A stretch of 64,000 nt of DNA from Notolepis coatsorum (GCA_963971535.1 OZ020598.1:89294985-89358984); one strand, 5' to 3'. Shown: positions 41,031-53,019, counted from the first letter of the stretch. Made by a program: numbers and translations. The notes: generated by a model not told the origin, from the letters alone.

Positions 41031-42005
41031 TACTTACTTACTTAGGCCCATCGCTCCCAATGGAGCATAGGCCATCTACGACTTTTCTCCATCCAACACG
41101 GCTTTGGGCTGTCCTTTCTGCCTCCCCCCAGGTAGTTCCTTGTCTCTTGAGCTCCGCCTCAGTGTCCCGCCTCCAGGTGTTCTTAGGCCGCCCTCTCTTC
41201 CGCTTCCCTTGGGGATTCCAAGTCAGGGCCTGGCGTGTAGTACTGGTAGCCGGTTTCCTCAAAGTGTGGCCTATCCATCCCCACTTTCGTCTCAGGATCT
41301 GCTTCTCCACTGGTTCCTGTCTTCCTTTCAGCCATAGTTCCTCATTCTTGATTTTGTTTGGCCACCGGATCCCAAAGATGCGTTTCAGACAGCTGTTTAT
41401 AAAGGTCTGTATCTTCTGCAATGTTCTTTTCGTCATTCTCCAAGTCTCTGAACCGTAGAGAAGGACAGATTTGACATTTGAATTGAAGAGCCGCACTTTG
41501 GTTGTCATGGCGATGTCCTTGGAGGACCAGATGTTCTTCAGAATGATGAATGCTGCTCTGGCTTTGCCTACTCTTGCTGTGACGTCGCCATCTGTGCCGC
41601 CCTTTTTATCCAAGATACTGCCTAGGTAAGTGAAGGAGTTGACTTCCTGTATGGATTCATCACCTACTGTGACTGTGTTGTTGGTAGAGGTGTTGATCAT
41701 CATTAGGTTGGTTTTCTTCCTGTTTATTCTCAACCCAGTCTCAAGGGATGTAGTTGCCAGCTTGGTTGTCTTGTCCTGCATCTGGTTGTAGTTGTGTGAC
41801 AGGAGAGCCAGGTCATCAGCAAAGTCGAGGTCATCCAGTTGTGTCCATAGGGTCCACTGTATGCCGTTTTTATTTCCTTTTGTGGTGGTCTTCATAATCC
41901 AGTCTATGACTAGAAGGAATAGAAAGGGCGATAGGAGGCATCCCTGACGCACACCGGTCTTGACCTCAAAACTCTCTGACAGTTGGCCTGCATGTAAAAC
42001 TTTGC
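41031..42005 (-). mobile_element. 5'-truncated LINE with (TAAG)n tail
   Basis: Minus-strand LINE ending in TTACTTACTTACTTA on the plus strand. It encodes the RT region described separately. It sits in the family A LTR after CCCTTTAAC. The clade is uncertain (I/Nimb- or RTE-like). Confidence 0.75.
41038..41952 (-). pseudogene. LINE reverse transcriptase, C-terminal two thirds
   Basis: 304 open codons. The start has RQGCLLSPFLFLLVIDWIMK (RT motif), then LDFADDLALLSH with the FADD catalytic residues, FTYLGSILDKKGG, and a C-terminal part with LLYGSETWRMTK, RRKWGWIGHTLRK and GRPKNTWRRD. The N-terminal endonuclease is missing by truncation. The frame itself has no stops, which suggests recent insertion. 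Confidence 0.85.
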
Positions 42006-42975
42006 ATGATGGGCTAAGGGCCAGCGCTAAGTGTCAGGGCCAGGACCAGAGCTAAGGGCCAGGGCTAAGTGTCAGGGCCAGGACCAGGGCTAAGGGCCAG
42101 GGCTAAGTGTCAGGGCCAGGACCAGAGCTAAGGGCCAGGGCTAAGTGTCAGGGCCAGGACCAGGGCTAAGGGCCAGGGCTAAGAGTCAGGGCCAGGACCG
42201 CTTACAGGGATGAGGACAGGGATACGACGGCGGAGGCCTGGCACGGGGACAGGGGCCCGACAGCGGAGGCCGGGCACGGAGATCCTCCTCCCGTCCCTAC
42301 ACCGAGTAGGGCTCTGCTGCTCAGGAAGGAATCCTCCTCCTCCTCCTCGGATGCTGCAGACGGGAAGCGCAGAACAAAGGGGGTCCGAGGGGAAACGGGA
42401 TGGGCACACGCCATCCTCCCGTGGAATACTAGGGAGCGATGGCGAGCCTGGGTCCGAGGGGAAACGGGATGGGCACACGCCATCCTCCCGTGGAATAATA
42501 GGGAGCGACGACGAGCCGGGGTCCGAGGGGAACGGGATGAGCACACGCCATCCTCCCGTGGAATAATAGGGAGCGAGGATCACGAAGAGACGCCTTCCTC
42601 CCGTGGAATCGGGAGCGATGGCGAGCCGACTTGACGTCTGGAGTGGGAACACTGGAACCTCCCGTAGAGAATTAGAGAGCGAAGGCGGTGTCCCACTCCA
42701 GGCAAACGGCAACAGGTGGTGATGGCTGGCACGTCGTCTCACGCCGGAGACGCGGCAGGTGATGGTGATGTACAGAATACAGAACGAACACAGAGTCCAG
42801 AACGCAGAACGACCCGACAAGGACTGGAGGGGAGTCTGCAACCTAAGTACTCTCCCGAGCAGATTGCAAACTCCCAACAGGTGCGTGAAGGTAGAGGAAC
42901 AAGAATGTCCAAGGGTGGGGGCTGATGAGGAGAGGAGACAGGGAAAAAAGGTCCAGGGACAGGCGAATCCTCACA

Positions 42976-44084
42976 CTTCTGTCTGTGGCGTCTGCCGCCC
43001 AATCTGCATCACTATAGGCTTGAAGCCCTATGCCCTCGCTGCTCTTTCTGAAACAAAGCTGTTTATCTGCTGTGCCTTTGAGATAGCGAAAAACATGTTT
43101 TGCTGTAATCCAGTGCTCTTCTGTGGGATCAGCAAAATGCTGTGATAATTTACTCACTACAAAACATAGGTCAGGGCGAGTACATGTTGTCAAATAAATG
43201 AGGCTACCTCTCTGTACATTTTTACATCTGTCAATTTCTGAGCATCCTCTTGGTAGTCTAGCTTTTGATCACATGGTGTTTCCCTTGTTCTACATTCTTG
43301 CATGTCAAAACGTTTCAGGATCTTTTCCACATATCTCTTCTGGGATATTTTTACACAACTGGCAGACTGTTCGAAGTCCATGCCTAGAAAATGTTTTAAC
43401 CTACCTAGGTCGTTCATTTTTAATCTGGTGGAGAGCATACTTTTCACCTGCTCTAGGTTTCTAGTGTTGTCTGCTGCGATGATTAAATCATCCACCCAAA
43501 TCACAATTATCACTTTTCCTGACTCTTTTGACTCCTTTGTGTAGACACAGGGGTCTACTGGGTTCTGTATGAAGTGATCTTCAATTAGACATGTATGAAG
43601 CATCTCGTTCCAATTTCGCCCAGACTGTTTCAGGCCGTAAATGGATTTTTCTAGCTTACACACTAGCTTCTCTCCTTTCTTCTCGTAACCTCCCTATCAA
43701 TTGGTGCGTGCAGGTAGGCTGTCTTCACATCCATCTGGTGTAAAATCAAACTGTCCTCAGCTGCTTTCTGCATCACTACCCGTACACTGGTCAGATTGGC
43801 TGTGGGTGAGAATGTCTCACCGTAGTATATACCTTCCCTCTGACTGTATCCTTTAGCTACAAACCTGGCCTTGTACTTGTCGTGGCCTTCAATACCCTCC
43901 TTGATTGAGTACACCCATTTTCCTCCCACTGTCTGTCTACCCTCTGGTAACTTGGTTAGAGTAAAGGTATGGTTGTCCTCTAGGGACCTCATCTCCTCAT
44001 CCATTGCTCTCTCCCATTTTCTTGACTCAGGGGACACCATGGCCTCTTTAAAGGTCTGAGGTACACCACTCACTACTCAAGTTC
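42976..44084 (-). pseudogene. Copia pol: RT and start of RNase H
   Basis: From right to left: MDVKTAYLHAPID and KARFVAKGYSQ (RT start), SIYGLKQSGRNW, VIWVDDLIIAADN (catalytic Asp-Asp), DLGRLKHFLGMDFEQ, then SDADWAADATDRS of RNase H, cut by the CTTCT insertion site. A frameshift lies near 43663-43680. The motifs are those of Ty1/copia pol. Confidence 0.9.
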
Positions 44085-45558
44085 AAGTTTCAAGTTTCTT
44101 TAATAGTTGTCATACTGAAGTACAGAATACTTTCATACAAAATGCTTCTTACTGTTACGCTCCAGAGACTGTGCTAGACAAGATAGTATCAAATAACATA
44201 GTATAGCATGTAAATTAGAAGTAGAAAATGAGGTCACAGTGTTCAGTATAGACATATGTACAATGTTCGATGCAGAATAGACGTAACTGAGTTACCATAT
44301 AATATACAATACTATGCAGTGTACTAATGTACAATATTATATAGTGCAAAGCAGAAATGCAGAAATGGGATGAGGTACAATTTAGGTACAATTTACAGTA
44401 AGGTGTACGAGTTGTAGTGCAATCCTTCATCAATAAATATAAAGTGTGGGGAGTGGGTGCTACAGTGTGTTTGTTTAAAGTGAGTGTGTGCTATAAAGTG
44501 TGGGGAGTGGGTGCTACAGTGTGTTTGTTTAAAGTGAGTGTGTGCGTGTGGATGTGTGTGCTATGTGCGTTTGATGGTTGTTGTTGTGTAGTGTTCATTG
44601 TTCGTTAAGCAGCCTGATGGCCTGGGGATAGAAGCTTCTTCTGAGTCTTTCTGTGCTCGCCTTGAGACTCCGGTATCGCTTGCCTGACCGCAGCAGTTCA
44701 AAGAGGCAGTTGTTCGGGTGGCTCGAGTCCTTAATAATTCTCTTAGCCTTCCCCCTGCACCGCTTGTTGTAAATGTTCTGGAGGGTGGGGAGCCCCCCTC
44801 CGATTGTGCGTTCGGCTGAACGTGTCACTCTTTGTAGTTTGCTTCGGTCTTGTGCAGTGCTATTCCCAAACCAGGAGGTGATGTTGCCAGTCAGGATGCT
44901 CTCTATTGTACATGAGTAGAAGTTCTTAAGGATCTTCTGACTGACTTGGAACTTCCTTAGGCGCCTGAGGAAGTAGAGGCGTTGTCGTGCCTTCTTCACA
45001 ACACTGTCAATGTGTGTGGTCCATGTCAAGTCCTTGGATATGTAGGCTCCGAGGTACTTAAAGCTGTTGACTCTCTCAACCGGTGCCCCGTCGATGCTGA
45101 GGGGGCTGTAGTCCTTGACCCCCGACCTCCTGAAGTCCACAATCATCTCCTTTGTTTTGCTGACGTTCAGGGAGAGGCTGTTTTCCTGGCACCATCCCGC
45201 CAGGACCTTGACCTCTTCCAGGTAGGCCCTCTCGTCGTTGGCAGAGATCAGGCCCACCACCACTGTGTCGTCGGCAAATTTGATGATTGTGTTGCTACTC
45301 CGCTGAGCCACACAGTCGTGTGTGTACAGGGAGTAGAGGAGGGGACTCAGAACACAGCCCTGGGGGGCCCCTATGTTGAGGGTGATGGATGAGGAGGTGC
45401 AGTTGCCTGCTCTCACCACCTGGGGTCTGCCCGTCAGGAAGTCCAAGACCCACTGGCAGAGGTCATAGTTCAAGCCCAGGTCCTATGAGTTTGGAGGGGA
45501 CTATGGTATTGAATGCCGAGCTGTAGTCGATGAATAGCATTCTCACATAGTTCCCCTT
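44085..45558 (-). mobile_element. Rex1-like LINE inserted in copia RT
   Basis: Minus-strand LINE with a 3' end of AAGTTCAAGTTTCAAGTTTC type on the plus strand and a 3' UTR like 15655-16130. A 37-bp unit with AAAGTGTGGGGAGTGGGTGC is duplicated at 44438-44540. It interrupts copia between integrase and RT. The target duplication is not clear. Confidence 0.8.
44595..45473 (-). pseudogene. Rex1-like LINE reverse transcriptase, C-terminal half
   Basis: 292 open codons with [34 protein letters not shown] (FADD), [26 protein letters not shown] and the C-terminal [14 protein letters not shown]. Upstream coding sequence is frameshifted near 45480 and lacks the endonuclease. The 17 kb copy complements the missing part. 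Confidence 0.85.
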
Positions 45559-46458
45559 CCTCTCTTCCTTACTGCTTACTCTGTAGCAGTAATCTATGCT
45601 GGTAAGTGTACTGTCATCCTTGTCACTTTCTCTCTGGGCATAGTCTTTCAGATACTTTGGGGGTTTATGTTCCCGGGAGGGATATCTCCCACTGCACCTT
45701 GGGTGCTTCCCGTCATCATCCTCTGGGGGTTGTTGACGTCTGTGCTCAGTACACTAGGCTGTGGTGTCTCTCTTTCTTCACACCCTACTCTGGAGTCCAG
45801 CTCTGGCTCCTGTGTCTGTGTCTTGTTCTCACAGGTTGTCTTTGTGAAAAATTTTACTAGCCTGTGTTTTTGCACTTTCCCTTTACCGGGATAGTAGACT
45901 AGAAAAGCGGGGCTGCCCTTGTCGTGCCCTACAAAGAGTCCCTTTTTACACCTGGACTCGAGTTTTCCTCTGTCCTGCTGGTAAGCATAACACACTGACC
46001 CAAACTTGTGCATTCTGGCTAGATCACACTTTTTTCCTGTCAGTGCTGTATACGGGGTGGTGCCCGTGTGCTTATTAAAACACCGGTTTCTGGTGTAAGC
46101 GGCTTCTTGTACCGCATAATGCCATAGACTCTTGGATAAGTTACCACCTATTAGCTTACACCTAGCCATTTCGAAAAGAGTGTGTCATTCCCTCTCTGCT
46201 ATCCCATCCTGGTGTGGGGAGTAAGGACAGGACGTCTCGTGTCTGATCTTATTCCTTCTCAACAGTGATTGGAACTCTCTATTTGTGAACTCGGTTCCGT
46301 TATCGGACCTCAAGCATCTTATGTTGCCATAAGGGGCTACATCTGCAAGGAATTTCTCTGTGGCCTGGAATGTGTCACTCTTTGCTTTGAGAAAGTAAAC
46401 AAACACTGCCCCTGTACACACATCTGTAAAATACTGTATATATTTAAAGCCACCTATG
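45559..46458 (-). pseudogene. Copia integrase, C-terminal part
   Basis: Minus-strand frames contain RCLRSDNGTEFTNREFQ (catalytic Asp) and SPHQDGIAERE (catalytic Glu), then a TGA stop near 46184. After it come MARCKLIGGN, KCDLARMHKFGSVCYAYQ and GHDKGSPAFLVYYP. The right edge is the GACTC duplication of the gypsy-like insertion (46459-46463). Confidence 0.9.
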
Positions 46459-46721
46459 GACTCTATTATGTAGTACGTCCGTAGTATTTTGTATGTAGGT
46501 AGGTGTAGTAATAAGACTCAGGAAGCAGGTTACTCTTTTAGCCTTTTAGTCAAGCAGGTTAAGGTACGAGCAGGGTATAGCACTGCAGGGTACCTCCTGT
46601 CCTATTCTCCTTCTGCATGTACACTTCTTCTGCACACTTCAGCTGTAGGCATAACAGGGCATTGTATCAACTACGCCCCATAGTGGAGACTCTTGGGAAG
46701 TACATCTTCAACATGCATTAC

Positions 46722-46924
46722 GCCACAGGCTCACTGCTGACGAATGAACACGGACGGACGGACGGGCGGCTGCCTCTTCACTTCCGCTCCCATGTTAACG
46801 GACGATAGTAGGCACACTGGCCGTGAGCGGGAGCTCAAGTCGTAGGTCCAGTGTGCCTGACCAGGCGCGCGATCTCACGAGGGAGCCGCGCGTGAAATTA
46901 ATTCGTTAGCAGTGTGCCCGTGGC
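46722..46924. mobile_element. 203-bp MITE in one gypsy LTR
   Basis: Inverted ends GCCACAGGCTCACTGCTGAC and CGTTAGCAGTGTGCCCGTGGC. It is absent from the other LTR, which reads CATGCATTACAGAACAC straight through. Flanking TTAC/TCAC may be an imperfect duplication. Confidence 0.75.
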
Positions 46925-47153
46925 GTCACAGAACACAACATCTCCCTTTTCTGTAATAGAATGTTACTTGCTACTCAGCATTATGCAAATGTAGAACTTT
47001 TGCTTTTTCCACTTTCTTAAGTAAACTGAACCAACAGTCAGTATCATAAAACGGGTAACTCAAGGTAATCATTAAACAAAGGGAGCACAGGTTATTCAAT
47101 CATTATCAAGATATAATTATATATGCTCAACCAATTTTACTCTTAGTTCTCAC

Positions 47154-48284
47154 TCAGTGTGCAACAAAGTCCTGATGCCAACTAGGTTTGTTTCTTGCCC
47201 GCGACTGTGCTGGAGTGTGACCGCTGAGCACTGTCAGGGCAGGGCGGATCCCTAAGTCATGCTCATCTGGAGTGTTCAAAGTGTGAGCCAGATGGGATGC
47301 GTTCCATTTCTTTCCATCACTGAGCAGAAAGGTGCTTTTGCCAATCTTTTTTTTCACTGTCATTGGTGCACTGTATCTCGGGTGTGCTTTGGGGACGTGA
47401 TGTGGTATTCTAATCCTGACTCTCTCCCCCTCCCGAAAAACAGGTGCACGAGCGCCAGGCTTAGCATCTGTGTAGCGCTTAATTTTGGCTTGCTTGTTTT
47501 GGACCGTTTCTCTCACAGTCTCGTCCTGTGCACTCACAGTAGGCTGCAAGGGCAGTACGTCCAGTTTGGTGCGCATTTTACGACAGTAAAGCAGTTCATG
47601 TGGTGAAACGCCAGTGGTGGTAATCACTTCAGGGCAGGTAGAGCAAGCAGCCCCAAACTCAGTCACAGACCGGGCACTGAGTGTAGCAGTGATGTGTGCT
47701 ACTATCTCGGGCTCCACATCCATAGCAGAGTCAGTAGAAGCAGTAATAGTAGCAGCAGTAGTAGCAGCAGTAGTAGTAGCAGCAGCAGTAGTAGCAGTAG
47801 TAGTAGTAGTATCCGTAGTAGCAGTAGTATCCGCAGCAGCAGTAGTAGTAGTAGTATCAGTAGTGACGGCGTCCCTGACCGTGAAAGGCAAGCGGCGTAG
47901 CTTCTGGTGGACTGGCTTAACAGTAGGGTACATTTTTACACAATGCACAAAGCCTTTTGCACAGCCAAATGCCGTAGGAGCTGTGACAGTAGTAGCCATC
48001 ACAGGAGCAGGTGTAGAAGGCGTAGGAGCGGAGGAGGGGAGGACAGTAGTTCCACTAATGCAGATGTAGCAGGGTGGATTATCCCTGCTTCGTGGGAACG
48101 GGTGTGCACAGCCACTGGGTAGCGAGACACAGTAGATCTCTGTCTGACTGCACCTCCGTCTTTGGGTCTGGAGCACCAACTGGAGGCTGGCAGTGGGAGT
48201 GGATGGGGCCCGGGATTTACCAACCTGGTCTGGTACTCTGGTCTTCCTCTCCCTTCCAGGGCGGTCAGCAGTACTCCCCAACAC
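47154..48284 (-). pseudogene. Gypsy-like integrase C-terminal region with Thr/Ala repeat
   Basis: The C-terminal 170 codons contain GVSPHELLYCRKMRTKLDVL and a chromatin-side integrase domain with GERVRIRIPHHVPKAHPRY and WNASHLAHTLN. Upstream is a Thr/Ala-rich run translated from a GTA/GCA microsatellite (47735-47860) and a Ser/Pro/Arg-rich stretch of doubtful coding origin. The catalytic DDE core is not present. Confidence 0.65.
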
Positions 48285-48299
48285 GCTCTCACTTCCCCC

Positions 48300-49915
48300 A
48301 ATTACTCCTTTAACCCTCCCACACCTAGTGACTGAATTGTAAATAAATAACTTGGTTCCCCCCGCAAGCAGTACCCTCCCTCAGTGACATTAAAAACCTT
48401 ACAGTAAGAAGGGAAAGGTGGAATAGGGAGGGGTTAATTGTAGTAACGTTACCCACACCAAAATGGTTAATACTGGGCACAGGAATGGACACGCACACAG
48501 AACCCCATCTAATGTTTTATATTAGTTTGTACGGTTCAGTTACAAAGATTTAATAGGAGTGATCGAATGGAATGAAGTCCTACTATTGCTCAGTTTGTAA
48601 CTCAATACCTTATAGACACGTATATTATACCCCCCACCTCTGGGTTCGTACCAGGGATAATATACTTCACTGTGTTTGACTCATCACCCACGTCTGGGTC
48701 AGTACCGTGTATAATACCTCTATCAGGCTTTAATTATATGGTAGGGATAATACCTCAGGTCTGTAACCTCCCCACAGGGAAAGGGTTAATTAGATGGGAA
48801 ATTATTATTAAAGAACCAACACGTTATCACACTCAAAGGAAATCAAAAAGGTGGGCCCACTTTACCAAAACAAAAGTCCTATACTAATGCCGGCATGTAA
48901 TGTTTATGGGGTACCCCTATGAACTGTAGTTAGCAACGTTAGCTTCACCCGTAGGCCGCATCACACTGTGTACTGTGCAATAAGATCCTGAGTATCGAAG
49001 CTCTATTGTACTCAACCAAGATGGCGGCCTCGCCGCGCCACCACCGTCCGGGTAGCAAGATGGCGTCGAACGCTCTCGTCACGAGCGCTAGCAAGCGGGG
49101 CTGGAGCAGAGGGGCAGTAGCGGGCTGAGAGCGCGTGCTGGGTGATGGCGACCTCTGCTGGACGAGAAGAACTCCCGTGCTGGGCTGACGACAGCCGGGG
49201 CAGAGCAGACGTCGAACACCGGCGAAGACTGGTTGTTGACGGCCAGTGCTGGGTAGACGCGCAGCAATACTCTAGCCCTACCTTAAACTGAAGTTACTCT
49301 TTGGGTCCCAAACAGCCCTCCTGCTATACGGTTATACTGTTACGCAACGTGGCTGGCTACACCACCGGTCTCTTCAGCGCCTCGTGCCCGGTGTATACTG
49401 GAGTCAACATAGCCGTTAGCAGCATGCTAAATATACCGCACACACTGCTACTATAACACGTTATCTATGGACGTTAGTCCTTGGGTTCGGTTTCTCTTAC
49501 TCACGCGCTATCACGGATATTTCTAGGATAACCCGTCATATACTCAAGTTCAATACGTTCACCCGTGTGGTCCACAACGGGGGCTCTGTCAAGACACGAC
49601 CGATCACATCCAAGTCCACTGTCGAAGAGGCTCGTTCCTCCCACTTCCATCTCAGTTGGCTTGCTTCCTTCTCCGTCTCTCTCGTACACTCTGCCTGCCA
49701 CCGCTGCCCCCTGCTGGTACCGCCAACTAGCCCCACAGGGAAGCACTGGGTGGAAGAATATGATCCAGTGTTACTGTTTATAATCCATATTCCAGCCGGT
49801 AGGAGAAGGAGAAACCCGCGTCATTGTTCGAGGGAATATCAATGGAAACTAGTTCATATGTCTTGGTGCACCAGGGGAGATAAAAGGCAAGTCAGCACTT
49901 CTGAATAATAGCCAT
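48300..49915. other. 1.6 kb segment of unknown origin replacing gypsy pol
   Basis: It lies where RT, RNase H and integrase core should be. CAAGATGGCGGC (49018) and GCAAGATGGCGTC (49056) resemble YY1 sites. TATAATACC-containing words repeat at 48626-48755. No LTR ends or long conserved frame recognised. Confidence 0.4.
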
Positions 49916-49919
49916 ATAT

Positions 49920-50372
49920 TCAGGATGCTACACAGAGGTGGAGTGCAGTCAACAGGTCCATTCCCAGTAGGGGAGTTCCTTTATCCACGACGTAAAATGT
50001 AGCAGGGACCGTGACATTGTCTCTCCTCACCTGAGCCTGTAGGCACCCCATGACAGGTATGCTATCCTTGGTGTACGACACCAGCCGAACAGTAGGTGCA
50101 GATAGGGTAGTTTCACTGAAGTATTTCTCATAAGTAGACAGTGGCATTATGGATACTGTTGAACCTGTGTCCACAACCAGTCTCAATTATTGAGCCTGGG
50201 TAGTAGGTGTGTGTACATGCACATTGCACACAATCCTTTTTGTAATGTCAGAAGCTCCCAAGCATAGCACTGTAGTTTCAGGAATTTCCACTGTACTCAC
50301 CGACTGTATTTTAGCACGGCAGACACAAGCAAAATGTCCTGTTTTCTGGCATAATTTGCAAGTCACTTTCAC
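49920..50372 (-). pseudogene. Gypsy-like zinc knuckle and protease
   Basis: On the minus strand CKLCQKTGHFACVC (C-x2-C-x4-H-x4-C) near 50320-50365 is followed by the aspartic protease with LVVDTGSTVSIMP (50140-50180) and PLLGMDLL. A stop lies between them near 50187. The order gag-knuckle-protease is normal for gypsy-type elements. Confidence 0.85.
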
Positions 50373-50417
50373 TGCTGGACATTGTGAAGAGTTCGCCAGG
50401 TGACTCCCCGAGCCACA

Positions 50418-51150
50418 TCAGTAGCAAGAGCGAGTGGAAGCAGAATCAGTAGCAGCAGCAGGCTTAGCTGGACGGTAGCGCTGCCAGTCCCGTTTCTTGA
50501 AAGTATTCTGAGACTGCGGCGTCACGGCATGTACTGGAGCAGCACGCTCGGTACTGATAGCTTTAGCATGGAGTACAGCCGCTTCAAACTGCGTAGCTAG
50601 ATTGATAGCCTTGTCCAGCGTCAAACCTGGTTCAAGCAGTAGACGTTCCCTTATCTGTGGGCTAGCTACATGTTCAATCAACTGATCCCGGAGATTTTCC
50701 TCAGTTTTATTATCAAAGTCACATGTGGTAGCTAGGTCACGTAAAGCAACAACGTATTGTGCATGCTTTCATGCGGTGCTTGTGCACGCTTTCTGAACGT
50801 GTGTCGCTCGACTACTACGTTGATTCTTGGAGTAAAATGTGCATTCAACACTGCCACCGCATCAGCCACGGAATCACCTGTATTTGGCAATGTGTAGAAA
50901 ATCCGCTGACCCTCGGTACCAAGGCAATGTAGAAGGGTAGCTCTCTTCCGAGCCTCGGACCAACCATTTCCAGTCGCATTTATTACCAGCATGTAATTCT
51001 TGAACATCTGGTGCCAAGTCTTGAACGGCATAATAGGTTCTCCGGGGCAGGGTAAAAACAACGTTGGAGAAGCTACATGTAAATTAGCCATTTCTCCTGC
51101 AGTAAAAACGTCCGTTAAAAAATTCCCCGGTTCAACTTCACTCGTCGCCA
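50418..51150 (-). pseudogene. Gypsy-like Gag
   Basis: Begins beside the primer site without an ATG at its first codon. It contains PFKTWHQMFKNYMLVINATG and KRATLLHCLGTEGQRIF, the capsid-like core, and after a frameshift near 50730 a segment with PQIRERLLLEPGLTLDKAIN. It ends before the zinc knuckle. Confidence 0.8.
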
Positions 51151-51416
51151 ATTGTTATGTAGTACGTCCGTAGTATTTTGTATGTAGGTAGGTGTAGTAA
51201 TAAGACTCAGGAAGCAGGTTACTCTTTTAGCCTTTTAGTCAAGCAGGTTAAGGTACGAGCATGGTATAGCAGGGTACCTCCTGTCCTATTCTCCTTCTGC
51301 GTGTACACTTCTTCTGCACACTTCAGCTGTAGGCATAACAGGGCATTGTATCAACTACGCCCCATAGTGGAGACTCTTGGGAAGTACATCTTCAACATGC
51401 ATTACAGAACACAACA

Positions 51417-52357
51417 GACTCATTGCTTACTGGACCGGCTAGATCTGTGTTAACTAGCTCAAGTGGTATCTTTACTTTTTCCGTGGGACCTCTGTTCCTC
51501 GTTTGAGTGAACTTTCCCTTTATACACACATCACATTCCTTGTTAAGTCTATGCTTTTCACCGTTAATGTGCATGCCTACTGTCACCGCTTGCAGCTTCA
51601 GTATATCCTCGTAATTACAATGACCCATGATCTCATGCCATGTCTGAATATCATGACTGACATTACACATATCAGTTTCGTTACATTCTGTTTGTAGATA
51701 ATACATTCTCTTGTACACCTCTATGTTAAATCTCGTACCGTTAGGCTCTACAAGAACATCTTTACCTTCATTGAAGAACACTTTGGCACCGTTTGCAGTA
51801 GCAGATTTTACAGAGAATAGTTCTTGTGGGAACGAGGGTATGTAGAGAGCGTTCTTTAACGTCACTATACACCGGCGCCCCTCACTGTTTATGAGGCATA
51901 CCTGTGCGTCTCCTCTCACCTGCGCCAACCCGAATGTGGGCTTCCCGTCTGCCAGCTCCATGCTGTGTCTCTCCGGCTCGAAGGTGCTGTCAAAGTTCTT
52001 GAATCGGTTCCTGTCGTTGATGATGTGGGAAGACGCACTTGTGTCCACGATCAGTCCCTTCCTTTGGACCTGCTGCTGCTGCGTTGACTGGGTGACGTAT
52101 GTTGTCTGCGCCCCGAAGATGAAGTCTTCTCTTCCCGCTGCTCTCCGGGCGTCGTCTCGACTCGCCTCACGTCCACCGTTGCCGCCATCTTGTCCACAGC
52201 CGCCATCTTGTCCGTGCGCGTACCCAGCGCGTACTCTGGTCGCGTTTCTTTCTACACACTTTGTCCGCGTGTCCCGAAGTTCCACAGAAACTGCACCAGA
52301 CTGTTTTTGTGCATTTGTCTTTTCTGTGACCCTTTTCTCCGCATCGCCAACACGCAT
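51417..52357 (-). pseudogene. Copia protease and N-terminal integrase
   Basis: The minus-strand frame carries the protease loop as VDTSASSHI, where the active-site Gly of the usual Asp-Thr/Ser-Gly triplet is Ser. Then come LKNALYIPSFPQELFSV, the pre-integrase zinc motif with WHEIMGHCNYEDIL and CDVCIKGK, and the first integrase segment with ELVNTDLAGPVS (catalytic Asp). It breaks at the GACTC insertion. Confidence 0.9.
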
Positions 52358-53019
52358 ATCTCCGTCTGGGGTCCGGTCTTTATCCTTGGCGCTGCTCGGG
52401 CCTTCATCACCCTTTCTCCCGCCTCCTCGGCGACCGGGTGTGTGTCTTCTGAGGCCTCGAAGTTCCGCAGCTTGGCCTTGAACTCCCCCAGCGACATGTC
52501 CGCTGAACCGTGTGTCACCAACAGTGTGAATGGTTTATACATCTCCGGTAGTTCTGTCATAACCATCGCCATCATTAATCCATCGCTCTGTGCTTATCCT
52601 GCACTCTTAAGCGCCGTGATGAGTTGTTCAGCCCTGATGATGTATTCAGTCACAGTCTCGGTGTTCGCTTTCTTCAGCGCGGTCAGTGTTATATAGAGGG
52701 ATACGATCCGGGGTCTACCCCTGCCGATGTAGTGTTCTCTTAACACTTTTAGGCTCTCTCTGCCTTTGTCCTTTGTGTCACGGAATATCAGCCCCAAGCT
52801 TGTGTCGTCTAGGAGTGGTGCTAACTTGCAGTATGCGTCTGCATTTTGCTTGATATCCTGGGCTTGCGCTTCCGCCGTTACTTCTCCCGTGGGGGCTGTC
52901 AAGATCGTTGTCTTCAGTCCCACTCCGTGCATGCAGCACAACATTCGCTCTTCCCAGAGCTCGTAGTCTTCTGCCCTTCTGTTAAATGAGGGCCACTTGC
53001 TCCTTCCTCTTGTCGCCAT
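52252..53019 (-). pseudogene. Copia Gag with two zinc knuckles
   Basis: ATG at 53017-53019 on the minus strand opens a copia-type Gag (MATRGRSKWPSFNRRAEDYE). A TAA interrupts it near 52592, but the same frame continues to SLGEFKAKLRNFEASED. In another frame CWRCGEKGHRKDKC and CSFCGTSGHADKVC form two perfect zinc knuckles, so a frameshift lies near 52400. Confidence 0.85.

Larger units (their letters stand above)
21154..42975 (-). mobile_element. Family A: non-autonomous LTR element inserted in copia RNase H
   Basis: LTRs with TGTTATGGTTTGAAACCGAC at one end and AATCCTCACA at the other are separated by only 505 bp of internal sequence (40417-40921). A 5-bp duplication CTTCT (21149-21153, 42976-42980) flanks the block. 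Both LTRs read AATAAA on the minus strand near their left end. GTACCTCCCCCTCCAC after the left LTR is a polypurine tract on the minus strand. There is no gag or pol, so it depends on other elements. Its size here comes from provirus B and a solo LTR in the left LTR and a LINE in the right LTR. Confidence 0.85.
40922..42975 (-). repeat. Family A right LTR, containing a LINE
   Basis: Starts TGTTATGGTTTGAAACCGAC and ends GGCGAATCCTCACA. A LINE occupies about 41031-42005, with loss of about 110 bp of LTR beside it. The remaining sequence matches 38472-40416. ACGACCCGAC is at 42809-42818. Confidence 0.8.
46464..51416 (-). mobile_element. Ty3/gypsy-like element in copia integrase, target duplication GACTC
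   Basis: LTRs at 46464-46940 and 51153-51416 share TTATGTAGTACGTCCGTAGT and end in GAACACAACA, flanked by GACTC (46459-46463, 51417-51421). The left LTR starts TA instead of TG and carries a MITE. Minus orientation is shown by gag beside the right LTR, a primer-site image CTCGTCGCCA ending two bases before it, and a polypurine tract complement TCTCCCTTTTCT after the left LTR. RT, RNase H and the integrase core are missing. Confidence 0.9.

Noticed and set aside
47614..48069. 151-codon plus-strand Val/Ala-rich frame
   Set aside because: Opposite strand of the GTA/GCA microsatellite within the gypsy-like integrase region.
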